Notes: a model not told the origin generated them from the sequence alone. DNA of 64,000 bases from Fulvivirgaceae bacterium JP3-4 (GCA_029309925.1 JARKND010000005.1:248001-312000); one strand, 5' to 3'. Counted from the stretch's first letter, positions 27,578-36,704 are shown. Numbers and translations are program-made.

Positions 27578-28639
27578 GAAGAGGCTGAGGTTTCCGCCTT
27601 TCCTGAACTTTGTCAGATCGATTGCCGGCATCTTCCGGCCACCCATGTGTTTCTTTTTTGCAACGTTGAAAAGCTGATGGATCGCATCAGCAAAATTCCC
27701 TTCACCACTCATACGTCTGCCAAACTGTGAATCATTCACGTTGCCCCCGTGAAACGAGCAGATCTGGTTCCATACCTTTTCGAATCGATCAGGGAAATTT
27801 TTTCTCAGCCAGTCTTCAAAAATTTTTCCGATAGAACCGTTTAACCTTACTACGGTCATCCCGGCATTTAGCGCGCCATGGTCTGCAGCCTCCTTGATGA
27901 TCGTAGGGATCTCGTGATGGTTCAGGCCCGGAATGATAGGAGCATTCATGATGCCGACAGGAACGCCAGCTTTGGCAAGCGCTTCAACTGTCTTCAATCT
28001 TTTTATTCCGCTCGCTGTTCTCGGCTCCATCACTCTTCGGAGATCTTCATTGAGAGTTGTTATAGAAATGTAAACATGAACAAGATTGTCCTGCGCCAGA
28101 TCTTTGAGCAGATCGAGGTCGCGCAGTATCAAACCGTTCTTCGTGATCATGCCCAGCGGATGGCGATAACGCGCAAACACTTTTAAAATGTTTCGCGTAA
28201 TCTCAAATTTTCTTTCGAGCGGCTGATAACAATCTGTATTTCCTGAAACGGAGATCGGCACCGGCTGCCAATTTGGGTTCAGAATGAATTTTTCAAGGAG
28301 CTGGGGTGCGTTTTCTTTTACGATGATTTTACTTTCGAAGTCTGTACCTGCACTGAAGCCCCAGTACTCATGCGTATTCCTGGCGTAGCAATAAATGCAA
28401 CCATGTTCGCAGCCCTGGTAAGGGTTCATCGAATACATCATGCCCAGATCAGGACTTGTGACTTTGTTGACGATCGTTTTGGGCTGCTCGTGAAAAACCT
28501 GTGTCTGTGGTGCAGCAAGGAGCGGTTCATCCAGACCTTCGATATGATCTGTCACGTACTGCTCTTTCAAAAACTTGTTTGACGTCCGCAGCTGCGCACC
28601 CCGGCCTTTAAAATATTCTCCCTCTTTTGCCTCGTCCAT
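27575..28639 (-). CDS. PA0069-family radical SAM protein (SplB-like)
   Basis: 354 residues from the ATG ending at 28639 (MDEAKEGEYFKGRGAQ); a TTG three codons upstream is less likely. The radical SAM cluster is CxxxCxxC at Cys77, Cys81, Cys84 (CEHGCIYCYA). SGNTDCYQPLE, MITKNGLILRDLDLL and the later TVVRLNGSIG fit the spore-photoproduct-lyase-like PA0069 group, whose reaction is not settled. No spore context exists here, so a repair or nucleotide-modifying role is only a guess. A palindromic candidate operator, similar to that of feoA, lies just upstream. Confidence 0.88.
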   Translation of the reverse strand: MDEAKEGEYFKGRGAQLRTSNKFLKEQYVTDHIEGLDEPLLAAPQTQVFHEQPKTIVNKVTSPDLGMMYSMNPYQGCEHGCIYCYARNTHEYWGFSAGTDFESKIIVKENAPQLLEKFILNPNWQPVPISVSGNTDCYQPLERKFEITRNILKVFARYRHPLGMITKNGLILRDLDLLKDLAQDNLVHVYISITTLNEDLRRVMEPRTASGIKRLKTVEALAKAGVPVGIMNAPIIPGLNHHEIPTIIKEAADHGALNAGMTVVRLNGSIGKIFEDWLRKNFPDRFEKVWNQICSFHGGNVNDSQFGRRMSGEGNFADAIHQLFNVAKKKHMGGRKMPAIDLTKFRKGGNLSLF

Positions 28640-28650
28640 ACGCAGCAAGT

Positions 28651-28688
28651 AACTAATAATTTTAGATTAATTAAACTAATAATGTTAG
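28651..28688. promoter_or_regulatory. Candidate operator and direct repeat between divergent genes
   Basis: Direct repeats AACTAATAATTTTAG (28651-28665) and AACTAATAATGTTAG (28674-28688) are 23 bp apart. Across them lies TTTAGATTAATTAAAC (28661-28676), an imperfect palindrome whose reverse complement shares GTTTAA and TTAATCTAAA with the site downstream of the feoA promoter. It lies 12 bases upstream of the radical SAM start. It could be a DtxR-type site or just an AT-rich periodic tract. Confidence 0.35.
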
Positions 28689-28727
28689 TTAATTCACAGT
28701 TGCTCATTTTTGCATTATTTTGACGCA

Positions 28728-29615
28728 GTGCTGCGCTACTCCGAAACACCCGTCACTGAAATACATGACGCTGCCTGCGAACAGGCAGGCATTCGTTTGC
28801 TTGTGAAACGTGAAGACCTCAATCATCCCTGGGTGTCAGGAAACAAATGGTGGAAACTAAAATACAATCTTGAAAAACTGACAGTAAAAACCATCCTCAC
28901 GTTTGGAGGCGCTTTTTCCAATCACATTTTTGCGACCGCTGCTGCCGCAAAAGAACTCGGGCTTGAAAGCATTGGTGTCATTCGCGGTGAACGCATCGAA
29001 CCCTTAAACCATACGTTGACCTTTGCTGAACAATGCGGCATGAAACTTCATTTTATAAGCAGGGAGATGTACCGCAGAAAAGGAGAGCCGGATTTCATCG
29101 CTTCAATGAAAGAACGGTTCGGAAATTTTTTTCTCATACCCGAAGGGGGCACAAACTCCCTGGCGGTGAAAGGATGTCAGGAGTTTGCTCGCGAAAAATT
29201 GTCCCATCTCGATTTTGACTTTCTAATGCTTCCGATCGGAACAGGCGGCACGATGGCCGGCATCATTGCCGGACTGGAAGGAAGGCGTCAGGTGCTGGGA
29301 GTAAGCGTTTTAAAGAATGGCGGATTTCTCAGCAACGACATAGGATTTTTGCTTCAAAATAATTTTGGCCAGTCGTATGGAAACTGGGAAGTGCTTACAT
29401 CCTATGATCACGGAGGTTATGCTAAAGTCACGCAGGAATTGTTGGACCTCGTGAGTGCCATGAAAATGAAGCATAATCTTCCGTTGGATACTGTGTATAC
29501 GGGCAAGCTCATGTCGGCTGTGCTAAAGGAAGCTGAAAGAGGACGGTTTCAGCGCGGCTCAACTGTGCTTGCCCTTCACACCGGGGGATTGCAGGGGATT
29601 GGAGGGTTGTCGTGA
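28728..29615 (+). CDS. PLP-dependent enzyme, ACC deaminase/D-cysteine desulfhydrase family
   Basis: 295 residues from the GTG at 28728 (MLRYSETPVTEI); a TTG at 28710 would add six. Fold type II PLP enzyme: the PLP Lys40 is in SGNKWWKLKYNL, the substrate-binding loop is FGGAFSNHIFATAAAA, and the phosphate-binding loop is LPIGTGGTMAGI. The family includes 1-aminocyclopropane-1-carboxylate deaminase and D-cysteine desulfhydrase; the actual substrate cannot be told, but in bacteria a D-amino acid role is more common. Neither start is an ATG, so the start is uncertain. Divergent from the radical SAM gene. Confidence 0.82.
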   Translation: MLRYSETPVTEIHDAACEQAGIRLLVKREDLNHPWVSGNKWWKLKYNLEKLTVKTILTFGGAFSNHIFATAAAAKELGLESIGVIRGERIEPLNHTLTFAEQCGMKLHFISREMYRRKGEPDFIASMKERFGNFFLIPEGGTNSLAVKGCQEFAREKLSHLDFDFLMLPIGTGGTMAGIIAGLEGRRQVLGVSVLKNGGFLSNDIGFLLQNNFGQSYGNWEVLTSYDHGGYAKVTQELLDLVSAMKMKHNLPLDTVYTGKLMSAVLKEAERGRFQRGSTVLALHTGGLQGIGGLS

Positions 29616-29640
29616 AAATAGGTGGTGTTGCAAAGGCTAC

Positions 29641-29661
29641 AAGCTTCAAGCTTCAAGTCCT
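29641..29661. repeat. Heptamer tandem repeat
   Basis: AAGCTTC, AAGCTTC, AAGTCCT follow the stop of the PLP enzyme gene by 26 bases. Same 7-bp style as arrays at 36677 and 37952. Confidence 0.45.
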
Positions 29662-29694
29662 TGGTGTGATATGGGAATCAGCGAATGCCCTCGT

Positions 29695-30447
29695 TCAAAT
29701 CAGCATGAATACTGCGGCAAGCAACGTCATCGAAATGATAAACCACCGGTAAGCCTTTTCAGGAATATTTTTCACGAGAAGAATCCCTAGATACGCTCCA
29801 AGAAGGATCAAGGGTAGAGTGGTGAGATTCAATAAAAATGTATTCGCAGAAATAGTCTTCCATGCGAACACGTGAAACGGAATTTTAAACCAGTTGATGA
29901 CCATAAAGAACCACGCGGCTGTGCCGATGAACTGGTTCTTCGGAAGACGCATTGAAAGAAAATACACCGCCATCACCGAGCCCGCGAGGTTGCCCACCAT
30001 CGATGTAAATCCTCCTGCTATTCCGGTAGCGCCAGCAAACCATTTCGTGTGAGGAACTTCCTCTTTCTGACCTTTTTCAAGCCACAGCATGATTCCAAGA
30101 CTTCCGATAATGACAACTGCCATGATCACTTTGAAAACCTCGTCATTGATTGAACCTCCAACCCAGGTGCCTGCGATCGTCCCGACAGCTGCCCATGGAA
30201 AGAGTTTTTTCAAGTGCTGCCATGAGGCATGCCGATGATAATACCAGACGCCAAATATGTCGGCAAGGCAGAGCATCGGCAGAAGGATCCCTGAGGAAAG
30301 TTGTCCGCCAAAGATCGATGCGAGCAGCGGGACTGCCATCATACCAGCGCCATGAACACCAGTCTTCGACATGCCGATGAGCAGGGCAACCAGTGCAAAC
30401 ACAGCTAATTCAACTGGTGTGAACGAGAAAGAAAAAATGTTTATCAA
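29695..30447 (-). CDS. TauE/SafE family (sulfite exporter-like) permease
   Basis: 250 residues, about seven or eight transmembrane helices. Family motifs: GMSKTGVHGAGMMAVPLLA near the N-terminus and the internal repeat GFTSMVGNLAGSVMAVYFLS. TauE/SafE proteins move sulfite, sulfonates or other anions across the inner membrane; substrate unknown here. It is the last gene after a TonB receptor and a PepSY protein, 36 bases after the latter, so it may belong to the same uptake operon, which would point to a metal or organic-acid role rather than sulfite (inference). Confidence 0.87.
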   Translation of the reverse strand: MINIFSFSFTPVELAVFALVALLIGMSKTGVHGAGMMAVPLLASIFGGQLSSGILLPMLCLADIFGVWYYHRHASWQHLKKLFPWAAVGTIAGTWVGGSINDEVFKVIMAVVIIGSLGIMLWLEKGQKEEVPHTKWFAGATGIAGGFTSMVGNLAGSVMAVYFLSMRLPKNQFIGTAAWFFMVINWFKIPFHVFAWKTISANTFLLNLTTLPLILLGAYLGILLVKNIPEKAYRWFIISMTLLAAVFMLI

Positions 30448-30483
30448 ACCGATGTCAGTGCGAGCAAGCTCAAAAATAGTGTT

Positions 30484-31011
30484 TTACTTCGATCGCCTGA
30501 TAACCTTCGGGCCGTACCACAGCCATAATCCGGAAAGTGCTAGGGTAAATAATCCGATACCGAGGATGTTCGTATAACCAAGCTTGAATGCATCGGAGAT
30601 CATCGAACCATCGTGCAGGTGTTCTATCCAATCTGAGTGACGCTGTGCGACCGATAACACTTCCCCGCTTGTGCAATCCAACTGAACCTCCCAGTATCCT
30701 TCGGTAAATAAAACTTTTACAATGCCTTTGTCGAACCGTACATCCATCCGGTCAACTGCGGGCTGAACAAGGATCGTGTCCATCGCATCAATGGCAACTG
30801 TGCTGAGATATTCAAACGACTTCCATTCCTTCACCTCAGTTGATTCTCCGTTGAACGTTTTCGGCTGCAACGTTTCGACATTTTTTTTCCATCCAAGCAA
30901 GATGCCCGTAACAGCGATGATCAGGAAAAAAGTTGCCAGGGCAACACCAACGTATTTATGAATGCTTCGGAATTTCCGCAGCGTCAGCACAAGTGTTTGA
31001 TTATCCTTCAT
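30484..31011 (-). CDS. PepSY-associated transmembrane protein
   Basis: 175 residues from the ATG ending at 31011 (MKDNQTLVLTLRKFRSIHKY); an upstream in-frame GTG at 31035 is less likely because it falls in a hairpin. One transmembrane helix at about residues 18-37 (VGVALATFFLIIAVTGILLG) and another at the C-terminus (ILGIGLFTLALSGLWLWYG), with a periplasmic PepSY-like domain between. The HKYVG and later HLHDG segments are typical. Single-PepSY proteins often accompany TonB receptors for iron, heme or copper and may act in reduction at the inner membrane. Confidence 0.82.
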   Translation of the reverse strand: MKDNQTLVLTLRKFRSIHKYVGVALATFFLIIAVTGILLGWKKNVETLQPKTFNGESTEVKEWKSFEYLSTVAIDAMDTILVQPAVDRMDVRFDKGIVKVLFTEGYWEVQLDCTSGEVLSVAQRHSDWIEHLHDGSMISDAFKLGYTNILGIGLFTLALSGLWLWYGPKVIRRSK

Positions 31012-31014
31012 ACG

Positions 31015-31043
31015 AAAAAGAACCTGAGTTCTCACCCAGGTTC
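31015..31043 (-). terminator. Terminator-like hairpin between TonB receptor and PepSY genes
   Basis: On the minus strand GAACCTG (31043-31037), a ten-base loop, CAGGTTC (31026-31020), then TTTTT (31019-31015). It starts inside the last codons of the receptor's downstream gap and ends 4 bases before the PepSY ATG. It may lower expression of the two downstream genes. Confidence 0.6.
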
Positions 31044-31046
31044 GGT

Positions 31047-33254
31047 TTAAAAGCTTACACGAAATGTTCCAAAGAAATTTCTCCCGGGCGCGTTAATGCC
31101 GGAAGCAAAAGTTCTGTATTGCAAATCAAGCAAATTATCGACACCCAACTGCAATGCGAGATATTTGTTGAATTCATAACCGGCTCGAAGATTAATTGTA
31201 TACCATGACGGCATACCTTCTGGTGTTGCGTAGACTTCGTTGTCTTCTCCGTTCGGGTAATAGTCTTTCAGGCGTTTCCACCCGTTGAAATTCACGAACA
31301 TCGCGGTCTCCAGTTTTCGCTTTTTGTATTTCAGGTCCACCCGGCCGAACGAAGGCGGGATGTGGTCCAATGGTTTCTCATCCTCCGATGTAATGACACC
31401 CCTGGTAACATTGTAAGAACCATGAACGGAAAAACTTTCGTACAATGTCGCACTCAGCACCGATGAAAAACCGGTAATGCGTGCTCGCCTTTTGTTCTGA
31501 TTCGCGTAAACCTGTGTATGTTGTCCGTCATAGGTGATCACGTCACTGCCATTGAACGTGAACCGGTCCATGACTATAGCATCAAAGAAAGATGTGTAAA
31601 AGAAGTTATTCTCCCATCGCACCTTGTCGGAGATAAAAGCAGTGACCCCAAAATCAAAATTCAATGTTTTCTCCGGTGCTACGTCCGGGTTAGGAACGAT
31701 CAATGCTGTTCCGGCATTGGTGTCAAATACTTTGCCAAGATCATCGATGTTCGGGACGCGATATCCGCTGCTCGCCAGGACCGAGAGTTTCCAACTTCCA
31801 TTCGGACGAAATACAACACCAAGATTTCCGCTGGCATACTGGTTTCTCTGGGATGCTATTTCGAACGGAAAAGGAAAGAATGTTTTGTCGGAAAATTCTG
31901 CGCGAAGCGATGACATGCCCAGTCGAATGCCGCTGTTCAGGGTTGTCCGCGATGAAAGATCATAGGTGTCAGTTGCGTAAAGCGAAAAGAAATTCATCGA
32001 ATTGTCTCCGCCCGGGTAGCGCGTTCCGACAGCTGAAACTTCGCCTGTAATTACATTCTGATTAAATGCGGTTGACTTGAGCCAGTTGAGCTGTGAGTCG
32101 AAGCCATAGCGCAACTGGTGGGACTGAAATGTTTTTGTAAAATCGATCGTGATTCCAACCACGTTAACGTTTTCAACCTGATTCCTCCGGTTGACACGAT
32201 TGAACCTTCTGTCGTGACGGCTCTCTTCAATTTGCTGATAACTTAAAATTGTTTTGAGCTCATCAGCAAATGATCCGACCGATTTTGCAGCGAACTCATA
32301 CGAAACCATAAGCCTTTCCTGAGGACCGTAGTACCACTCTGCCTGGCGCAGGCCTGTCCCGTCAGGATCTGTTAACCGATCATAGCGCGGAATATTACTC
32401 GAGGTCGAATATTGCGTGTTGAGCAAATGAGAAATCCGATCAGAAGGTTTGTACAGGATTTTTTGTATGAGATCGGTTTGCGAGTAGCCACTGAACTTCT
32501 GAACGTAAGGATCAGCGTTCGCAACCAACACGTCAGATGAATTATCTGCAGATCGTTCTACGTAAAAGTTTCTAAGGCCGAATGGTTCTCCAAGCGCAGG
32601 ATTCTCCCGCTCGCCCATACGCAGATCTCCGAAGTCACTGAAAGTAGCACCCGTAAAGAAGGCGACTTTCTTAAGGGCAATGTTAAAGTCCAGATGGCGG
32701 GTTTGTTCATTGTTTACAAAGCCGTAGCGGTAGAATGCGCTTCCGCTGAAAACCGACTTCACATTCGTCCGCAGCATGGGATCCTTTGTGTGCATGCTCA
32801 CGACACCGCCCAACGCATCCGAGCCATAAACTGTTGATGAAGGTCCGAGCAATATTTCAACGTTTTCCAGTAAATTATTGTCTACCGTGATCACATTCTG
32901 TAAATGACCCGCGCGATAGATCAGGTTGTTCATACGCACACCATCGATCATCAGTACCACACGACTTGCTTCAAAACCTCGCAGTTGCGGACTACCGCCT
33001 CCCTGCTGACTTTTCTGCATCCCCACAACACCAGAGTTCGTCAGGACTTCAGCCATGGTTGGCGCATTCAATATTTTCAATTCAGCCGGTGTCATTACCT
33101 GCACCTGCTGAGCAAGTTTGCTTCGCGGCTCGGGAATTTTATTCGCTGACACAACAAGCTCATCCAGAAACACAACGGAATCCGGTTCAACTTCCTGTGC
33201 AAAAGCGGAGTTCAATCCCCCAACTGCAAAGCATAAAATCAATATGCTTTTCAT
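31047..33254 (-). CDS. TonB-dependent receptor, heme/iron type
   Basis: 735 residues. Signal peptide ending ...SAFAQE, a short TonB-box-like region (DELVVSANK), plug domain with MAEVLTNSGVVGMQKSQQ, LRGFEASRVVLMIDGVRMNN and YGSDALGGVVSMHTKDP, then a 22-strand barrel ending in FGTFRVSF with a terminal Phe. The plug pattern (RVVLMIDGVRMNNLIYRAGH) is typical of the hemoglobin/transferrin/heme receptor group. It lacks the N-terminal CarboxypepD domain of SusC-type receptors. It lies between a small membrane protein and a PepSY protein, a setting that supports iron or heme uptake. Confidence 0.9.
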   Translation of the reverse strand: MKSILILCFAVGGLNSAFAQEVEPDSVVFLDELVVSANKIPEPRSKLAQQVQVMTPAELKILNAPTMAEVLTNSGVVGMQKSQQGGGSPQLRGFEASRVVLMIDGVRMNNLIYRAGHLQNVITVDNNLLENVEILLGPSSTVYGSDALGGVVSMHTKDPMLRTNVKSVFSGSAFYRYGFVNNEQTRHLDFNIALKKVAFFTGATFSDFGDLRMGERENPALGEPFGLRNFYVERSADNSSDVLVANADPYVQKFSGYSQTDLIQKILYKPSDRISHLLNTQYSTSSNIPRYDRLTDPDGTGLRQAEWYYGPQERLMVSYEFAAKSVGSFADELKTILSYQQIEESRHDRRFNRVNRRNQVENVNVVGITIDFTKTFQSHQLRYGFDSQLNWLKSTAFNQNVITGEVSAVGTRYPGGDNSMNFFSLYATDTYDLSSRTTLNSGIRLGMSSLRAEFSDKTFFPFPFEIASQRNQYASGNLGVVFRPNGSWKLSVLASSGYRVPNIDDLGKVFDTNAGTALIVPNPDVAPEKTLNFDFGVTAFISDKVRWENNFFYTSFFDAIVMDRFTFNGSDVITYDGQHTQVYANQNKRRARITGFSSVLSATLYESFSVHGSYNVTRGVITSEDEKPLDHIPPSFGRVDLKYKKRKLETAMFVNFNGWKRLKDYYPNGEDNEVYATPEGMPSWYTINLRAGYEFNKYLALQLGVDNLLDLQYRTFASGINAPGRNFFGTFRVSF

Positions 33255-33296
33255 TTGGATTGTTCATGATGTTAAAAAAAGAATGGCAGGAATGCC

Positions 33297-33818
33297 TTAA
33301 GAAATGTGATGCTTTTCCGGTGGCGGGCTAACTTTTTTCTGAGCGATAGACAAATCCAGGTCAAAGTATCCAGAGTCGTGGCGGACGTCTTTGCCTGTAG
33401 CAGAGAGAACAGTGACATGTTCTCCCGGCAGAAATATCATGGAAATAAAATGAACTACCGAAGAAGTAACTCCCGCATCCTGCTTGAAAGGCTTGCTGAC
33501 GATCTCGTCTGCGAGGGCAAGCAAGTTGTCTTCCTTTTCATCGTGGAGAGCGAAAACGATAACAGAATCTCCGCGTTGTTTGATCCTGGCCACGTCAAAC
33601 ATTTTGCCAGCCACTTTTATTTCACCGTCTTCAACGATTGATTTTTTATACTCATCGTCAGTGAGTGCCAGGCGGGAGAGTTTGTCATCGGGAAGCGTGC
33701 GGATGGCGGCCCGCATCTCGCGGTGAATGCGTTGCAGCGTAATCGCATAATAAACATAAAACCCAGCGGTATTGGCCATCAGAATGGCGAACAGCACAAG
33801 CGCAGGGATCCTTTTCAT
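33297..33818 (-). CDS. Membrane-anchored protein of unknown function upstream of the TonB receptor
   Basis: 173 residues with one N-terminal hydrophobic helix (about 6-25) that could be an uncleaved anchor. The mature part is mixed alpha/beta with a central VAGKMFDVARIKQRGDSVIVFALHDEKED and a C-terminal His-Pro-rich end (PPPEKHH) that could bind a metal. I do not recognise a family. It is 42 bases upstream of the receptor on the same strand, so probably the first gene of that operon. Confidence 0.65.
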   Translation of the reverse strand: MKRIPALVLFAILMANTAGFYVYYAITLQRIHREMRAAIRTLPDDKLSRLALTDDEYKKSIVEDGEIKVAGKMFDVARIKQRGDSVIVFALHDEKEDNLLALADEIVSKPFKQDAGVTSSVVHFISMIFLPGEHVTVLSATGKDVRHDSGYFDLDLSIAQKKVSPPPEKHHIS

Positions 33819-33871
33819 TCAACCAAGATAACACATCTCAACTGACCTTGGTGAACCGGTCAAATAAGAAT

Positions 33872-34522
33872 CTAAACCTCAAACAGGTTATTGACCTCGA
33901 AGTCGATCTTGTTGACGATAAAAGCGAAATCTTCTACGTTTTCAACGAAGTCCAGGTGGTTGACATCGATGACCAGAAGCTTGCCGATCTTATAATCGCT
34001 GATCCATTTTTCGTAATGGTGGTTGAGGTTTTTCAGATAATCCAGGCGGATCGCATCTTCGTAATCACGACCCCGCTTTTGAATCTGACTGACAAGTTTC
34101 GGAATATCTGCCTTGAGGTAGATCAGCAGATCGGGAGGCGGAACAAACTTGATCATCGAAGTGAAGATATCGTGATAACTTTCGTAGTCACGATCGTTCA
34201 TGAATCCGCTCTTATGGAGGTTAGCCGCAAAAATGTATGCGTCTTCATAGATTGTGCGGTCCTGGATGGTAGGTTTGTTGTTGTCGCGGATTTCGTTTAC
34301 CTGTTTAAAACGGCTATTGAGAAAAAATATCTGGACGTGAAACGCCCAACGCGGCATGTCGCCATAAAAATCGCGCAGATAGGGATTCTCATCCACCGAC
34401 TCGTACAGTGCCTGCCACCCGTAATGCTTCGCAAGCTTGCCTGTTAAAGTAGTTTTTCCCGACCCGATATTGCCGCAAATGGCGATGTGTTGTAATTTTT
34501 TCTGCACAGTGAAAATCTCCAA
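33872..34522 (-). CDS. Deoxynucleoside kinase
   Basis: 216 residues, deoxyadenosine/deoxyguanosine kinase type. The P-loop GNIGSGKTT is at residues 17-25; YESVDENPYLRDFYGD and the catalytic/sensor DRTIYEDAYIFA, with Arg of the DRS-like motif, match the dNK family; the lid is around IQKRGRDYEDAI. It salvages deoxynucleosides by phosphorylation with ATP. Flanked by unrelated genes on the same strand; no operon evident. Confidence 0.94.
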   Translation of the reverse strand: MEIFTVQKKLQHIAICGNIGSGKTTLTGKLAKHYGWQALYESVDENPYLRDFYGDMPRWAFHVQIFFLNSRFKQVNEIRDNNKPTIQDRTIYEDAYIFAANLHKSGFMNDRDYESYHDIFTSMIKFVPPPDLLIYLKADIPKLVSQIQKRGRDYEDAIRLDYLKNLNHHYEKWISDYKIGKLLVIDVNHLDFVENVEDFAFIVNKIDFEVNNLFEV

Positions 34523-34608
34523 CTGCGAAGGTAAAAAGGTTCGAAGAAAGATGGTGAGATGTGGATAACTATTTCAGCCTTTGCGACAGTCTGGCTGCGA
34601 AGTAAAGC

Positions 34609-35559
34609 CTAGAGCCACTTCTTGCGTTTAAAGAACCACAGGAAAACGAGGGATGAAAAAATCATGAGGCCGATGGCAAACGGATAGCCGGCCATCCAGT
34701 TGAGTTCGGGCATGTGCTTGAAGTTCATGCCGTAGATGCTGGCGATGAGGGTCGGAGGCATGAAGACCACGGTCACGACTGTAAAAATTTTGATGACCTG
34801 GTTCTGCTCAATGTTCACAAGGCCAAGGAAAGTGTTTTGCATATACTCGAGGCGCTCCGAGCTGAACTGCGAGTGCTGCAGCAGGGATGCAATGTCGCGG
34901 ATGATGATGGTGAGCCGCTCGTTTTCAATCTTGTTAAATTCAGGTATGCGGATGAGCGAACTCACAACGCGCTGTTTCTCTGTGATCGTCTCGTGCAGCA
35001 GCATCACATTTTCCTGTAGTTGCGCAATACCGAGAAGCAGATCCTGGTCGAGCGTTTTTCTCGAAAGCAGTTCTTTGCTGACGGTATTCAATTTGCGGTT
35101 GATGCTCTCGATGAGATCGGCATCACCATCGATGCGCGCCTCCAGCATGGTAAGAAAAATATCGAGGCCGTGTTCCTTCGTTTCAGTGTTCATCGACTTC
35201 AGGCGCCTCACGGCTTCCGCGAATATCTTGCTGTCGCCCTGGCGATAGGTGAACAGGATGTTGCCCTTCAGAATGAACGTAACGTTCTGAACAAACAGCT
35301 CCGGGTCACTCGTCACGAAGCCCAGGTTGATTTCAATTGTCTCCTCAGTCTCAAGAAAGCGCGAGCTGCTTTCAATCTCCTGCAGTTCCTGCGATGTAAA
35401 GAATTCGATCTTATAGTGCGTCTCCACGAACTTGCGTTCCTGCTGGGAAGGCGACTGAAGGTCTATCCAGATGATATTGTTCAGCTCAAGAACATCCTCC
35501 AGCGGTGGATTCTTGTGCTGCTCAATTTTTCCTTTTGATATCGTATAGACCCTGATCAT
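34609..35559 (-). CDS. corA: CorA family magnesium/cobalt transporter
   Basis: 316 residues from the ATG ending at 35559 (MIRVYTISKGKIEQ); an extension to 35589 looks spurious. A large N-terminal cytoplasmic alpha/beta domain, a long helix, then two C-terminal transmembrane helices with the signature YGMNF between them; the GMN motif forms the pore entry. The C-terminal basic tail FFKRKKWL is typical. Mg2+ is the usual substrate, also Co2+ or Zn2+ in some members. It is a single gene. Confidence 0.95.
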   Translation of the reverse strand: MIRVYTISKGKIEQHKNPPLEDVLELNNIIWIDLQSPSQQERKFVETHYKIEFFTSQELQEIESSSRFLETEETIEINLGFVTSDPELFVQNVTFILKGNILFTYRQGDSKIFAEAVRRLKSMNTETKEHGLDIFLTMLEARIDGDADLIESINRKLNTVSKELLSRKTLDQDLLLGIAQLQENVMLLHETITEKQRVVSSLIRIPEFNKIENERLTIIIRDIASLLQHSQFSSERLEYMQNTFLGLVNIEQNQVIKIFTVVTVVFMPPTLIASIYGMNFKHMPELNWMAGYPFAIGLMIFSSLVFLWFFKRKKWL

Positions 35560-35803
35560 CCGATGAATAACGCTGCAATTTATTATCAATTCGCGAACCG
35601 AAAACTACCTTTTGACGAATCTGTCCGGCCGCTGACCACATTTCAAAGCTCCAAAGTTGTGCCATCGCCCAAAGTGTACTAATTTGATTGAGTAAACCAA
35701 TTATGTGATCACTCTTCCAAAAGATGAACGGTCATTTCCGAAATTTATTCACAGCATTAGTGCCCGGACTTTGTCCCTTTCGTAACATTTAAGAAGAATT
35801 AGT

Positions 35804-36676
35804 ATGAAACTGACCAGAAAACAAGCCATCAAGACGATTGCAGCCAGTGCGATCGGAAGTATTTCGCTCCCAGCGTTTTCAAAATCACTCGAAAACTTAA
35901 ACATCCAACCCGTGAAAGGAAATATCAATCACTCGGTATGTCAATGGTGCTATGGCAAGATCCCGTTGGAAGAATTGGTGCTCGCAGCCAAGGGTATGGG
36001 GATCGCTTCCGTGGAATTGCTCGGAGCAGATCAGTGGCCTGTCGTGCTGAAGCATGGCCTGACGTGTGCTATGGGATATGGCAGTTCAATCGGACTGAAC
36101 CGCGGTTTTAACGATCCAACCCTTCATGAACAACTGTTGAAAGAGTATTCGGTAGCCATTCCGAAAGCTGCAGATGCTGGATTGAAAAACCTGATCTGCT
36201 TTTCAGGGAACCGCAATGGTTTGTCGGACGAACAGGGTATTGAAAATTGCGCGAAAGGTTTGGATCCGGTGCTGAAGATTGCCCAAAAGCACAACATCAA
36301 AATTGTGATGGAACTGCTGAACAGCAAAGTCGATCATAAAGATTACCAGTGCGATCATACCGAATGGGGAGTAAAACTTTGTGAAAAGACGGGGTCCGAT
36401 CAGTTCAAACTCCTGTACGACATCTACCACATGCAGATCATGGAAGGCGATGTGATTGCAACCATCAGAAAATACAGCAAGTACATTGCTCACTATCACA
36501 CGGGCGGAGTACCTGGCCGTCATGAGATTGATGAGACGCAGGAATTGTATTATCCGGCAATCATGAAAGCGATCACTGAAACCGGTTTCAAAGGGCACGT
36601 AGCGCAGGAGTTCATCCCTGCAAAAGCGAATCCGCTCGAATCGCTGAATGCATCGATTAAGATTTGCGACATTTAG
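35804..36676 (+). CDS. Secreted sugar phosphate isomerase/hydroxypyruvate isomerase-like TIM barrel protein
   Basis: 290 residues. The N-terminus MKLTRKQAIKTIAASAIGS is a twin-arginine-like or Sec export signal often seen in Bacteroidota enzymes of this family. The barrel has the xylose-isomerase-like AP endonuclease 2 fold: SVCQWCYGKIPLEEL, KIVMELLNSKVDHKDY (metal-binding Glu), LLYDIYHMQIMEGDV (Asp and His) and GHVAQEFIPA (Glu), which together match the hydroxypyruvate isomerase group. Substrate not known. No sugar operon adjoins it. A related protein is encoded at 41353-42333. Confidence 0.85.
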   Translation: MKLTRKQAIKTIAASAIGSISLPAFSKSLENLNIQPVKGNINHSVCQWCYGKIPLEELVLAAKGMGIASVELLGADQWPVVLKHGLTCAMGYGSSIGLNRGFNDPTLHEQLLKEYSVAIPKAADAGLKNLICFSGNRNGLSDEQGIENCAKGLDPVLKIAQKHNIKIVMELLNSKVDHKDYQCDHTEWGVKLCEKTGSDQFKLLYDIYHMQIMEGDVIATIRKYSKYIAHYHTGGVPGRHEIDETQELYYPAIMKAITETGFKGHVAQEFIPAKANPLESLNASIKICDI

Positions 36677-36704
36677 AAAGCTTAAAGCAGAAAGCTTAAA
36701 GCAA
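36677..36704. repeat. Heptamer array right after the isomerase stop codon
   Basis: AAAGCTT, AAAGCAG, AAAGCTT, AAAGCAA: four 7-bp units, also readable as a 14-bp unit repeated twice, beginning at the base after the TAG stop. Confidence 0.7.

Noticed and set aside
28651-28688. CRISPR-like direct repeat
   Set aside because: Only two copies, 23 bp apart, no spacers and no cas genes; AT-rich regulatory or periodic sequence is more likely.
29695-30447. Dedicated sulfite exporter
   Set aside because: TauE/SafE is a broad family; no sulfur-metabolism genes are nearby, so only the family name is justified.
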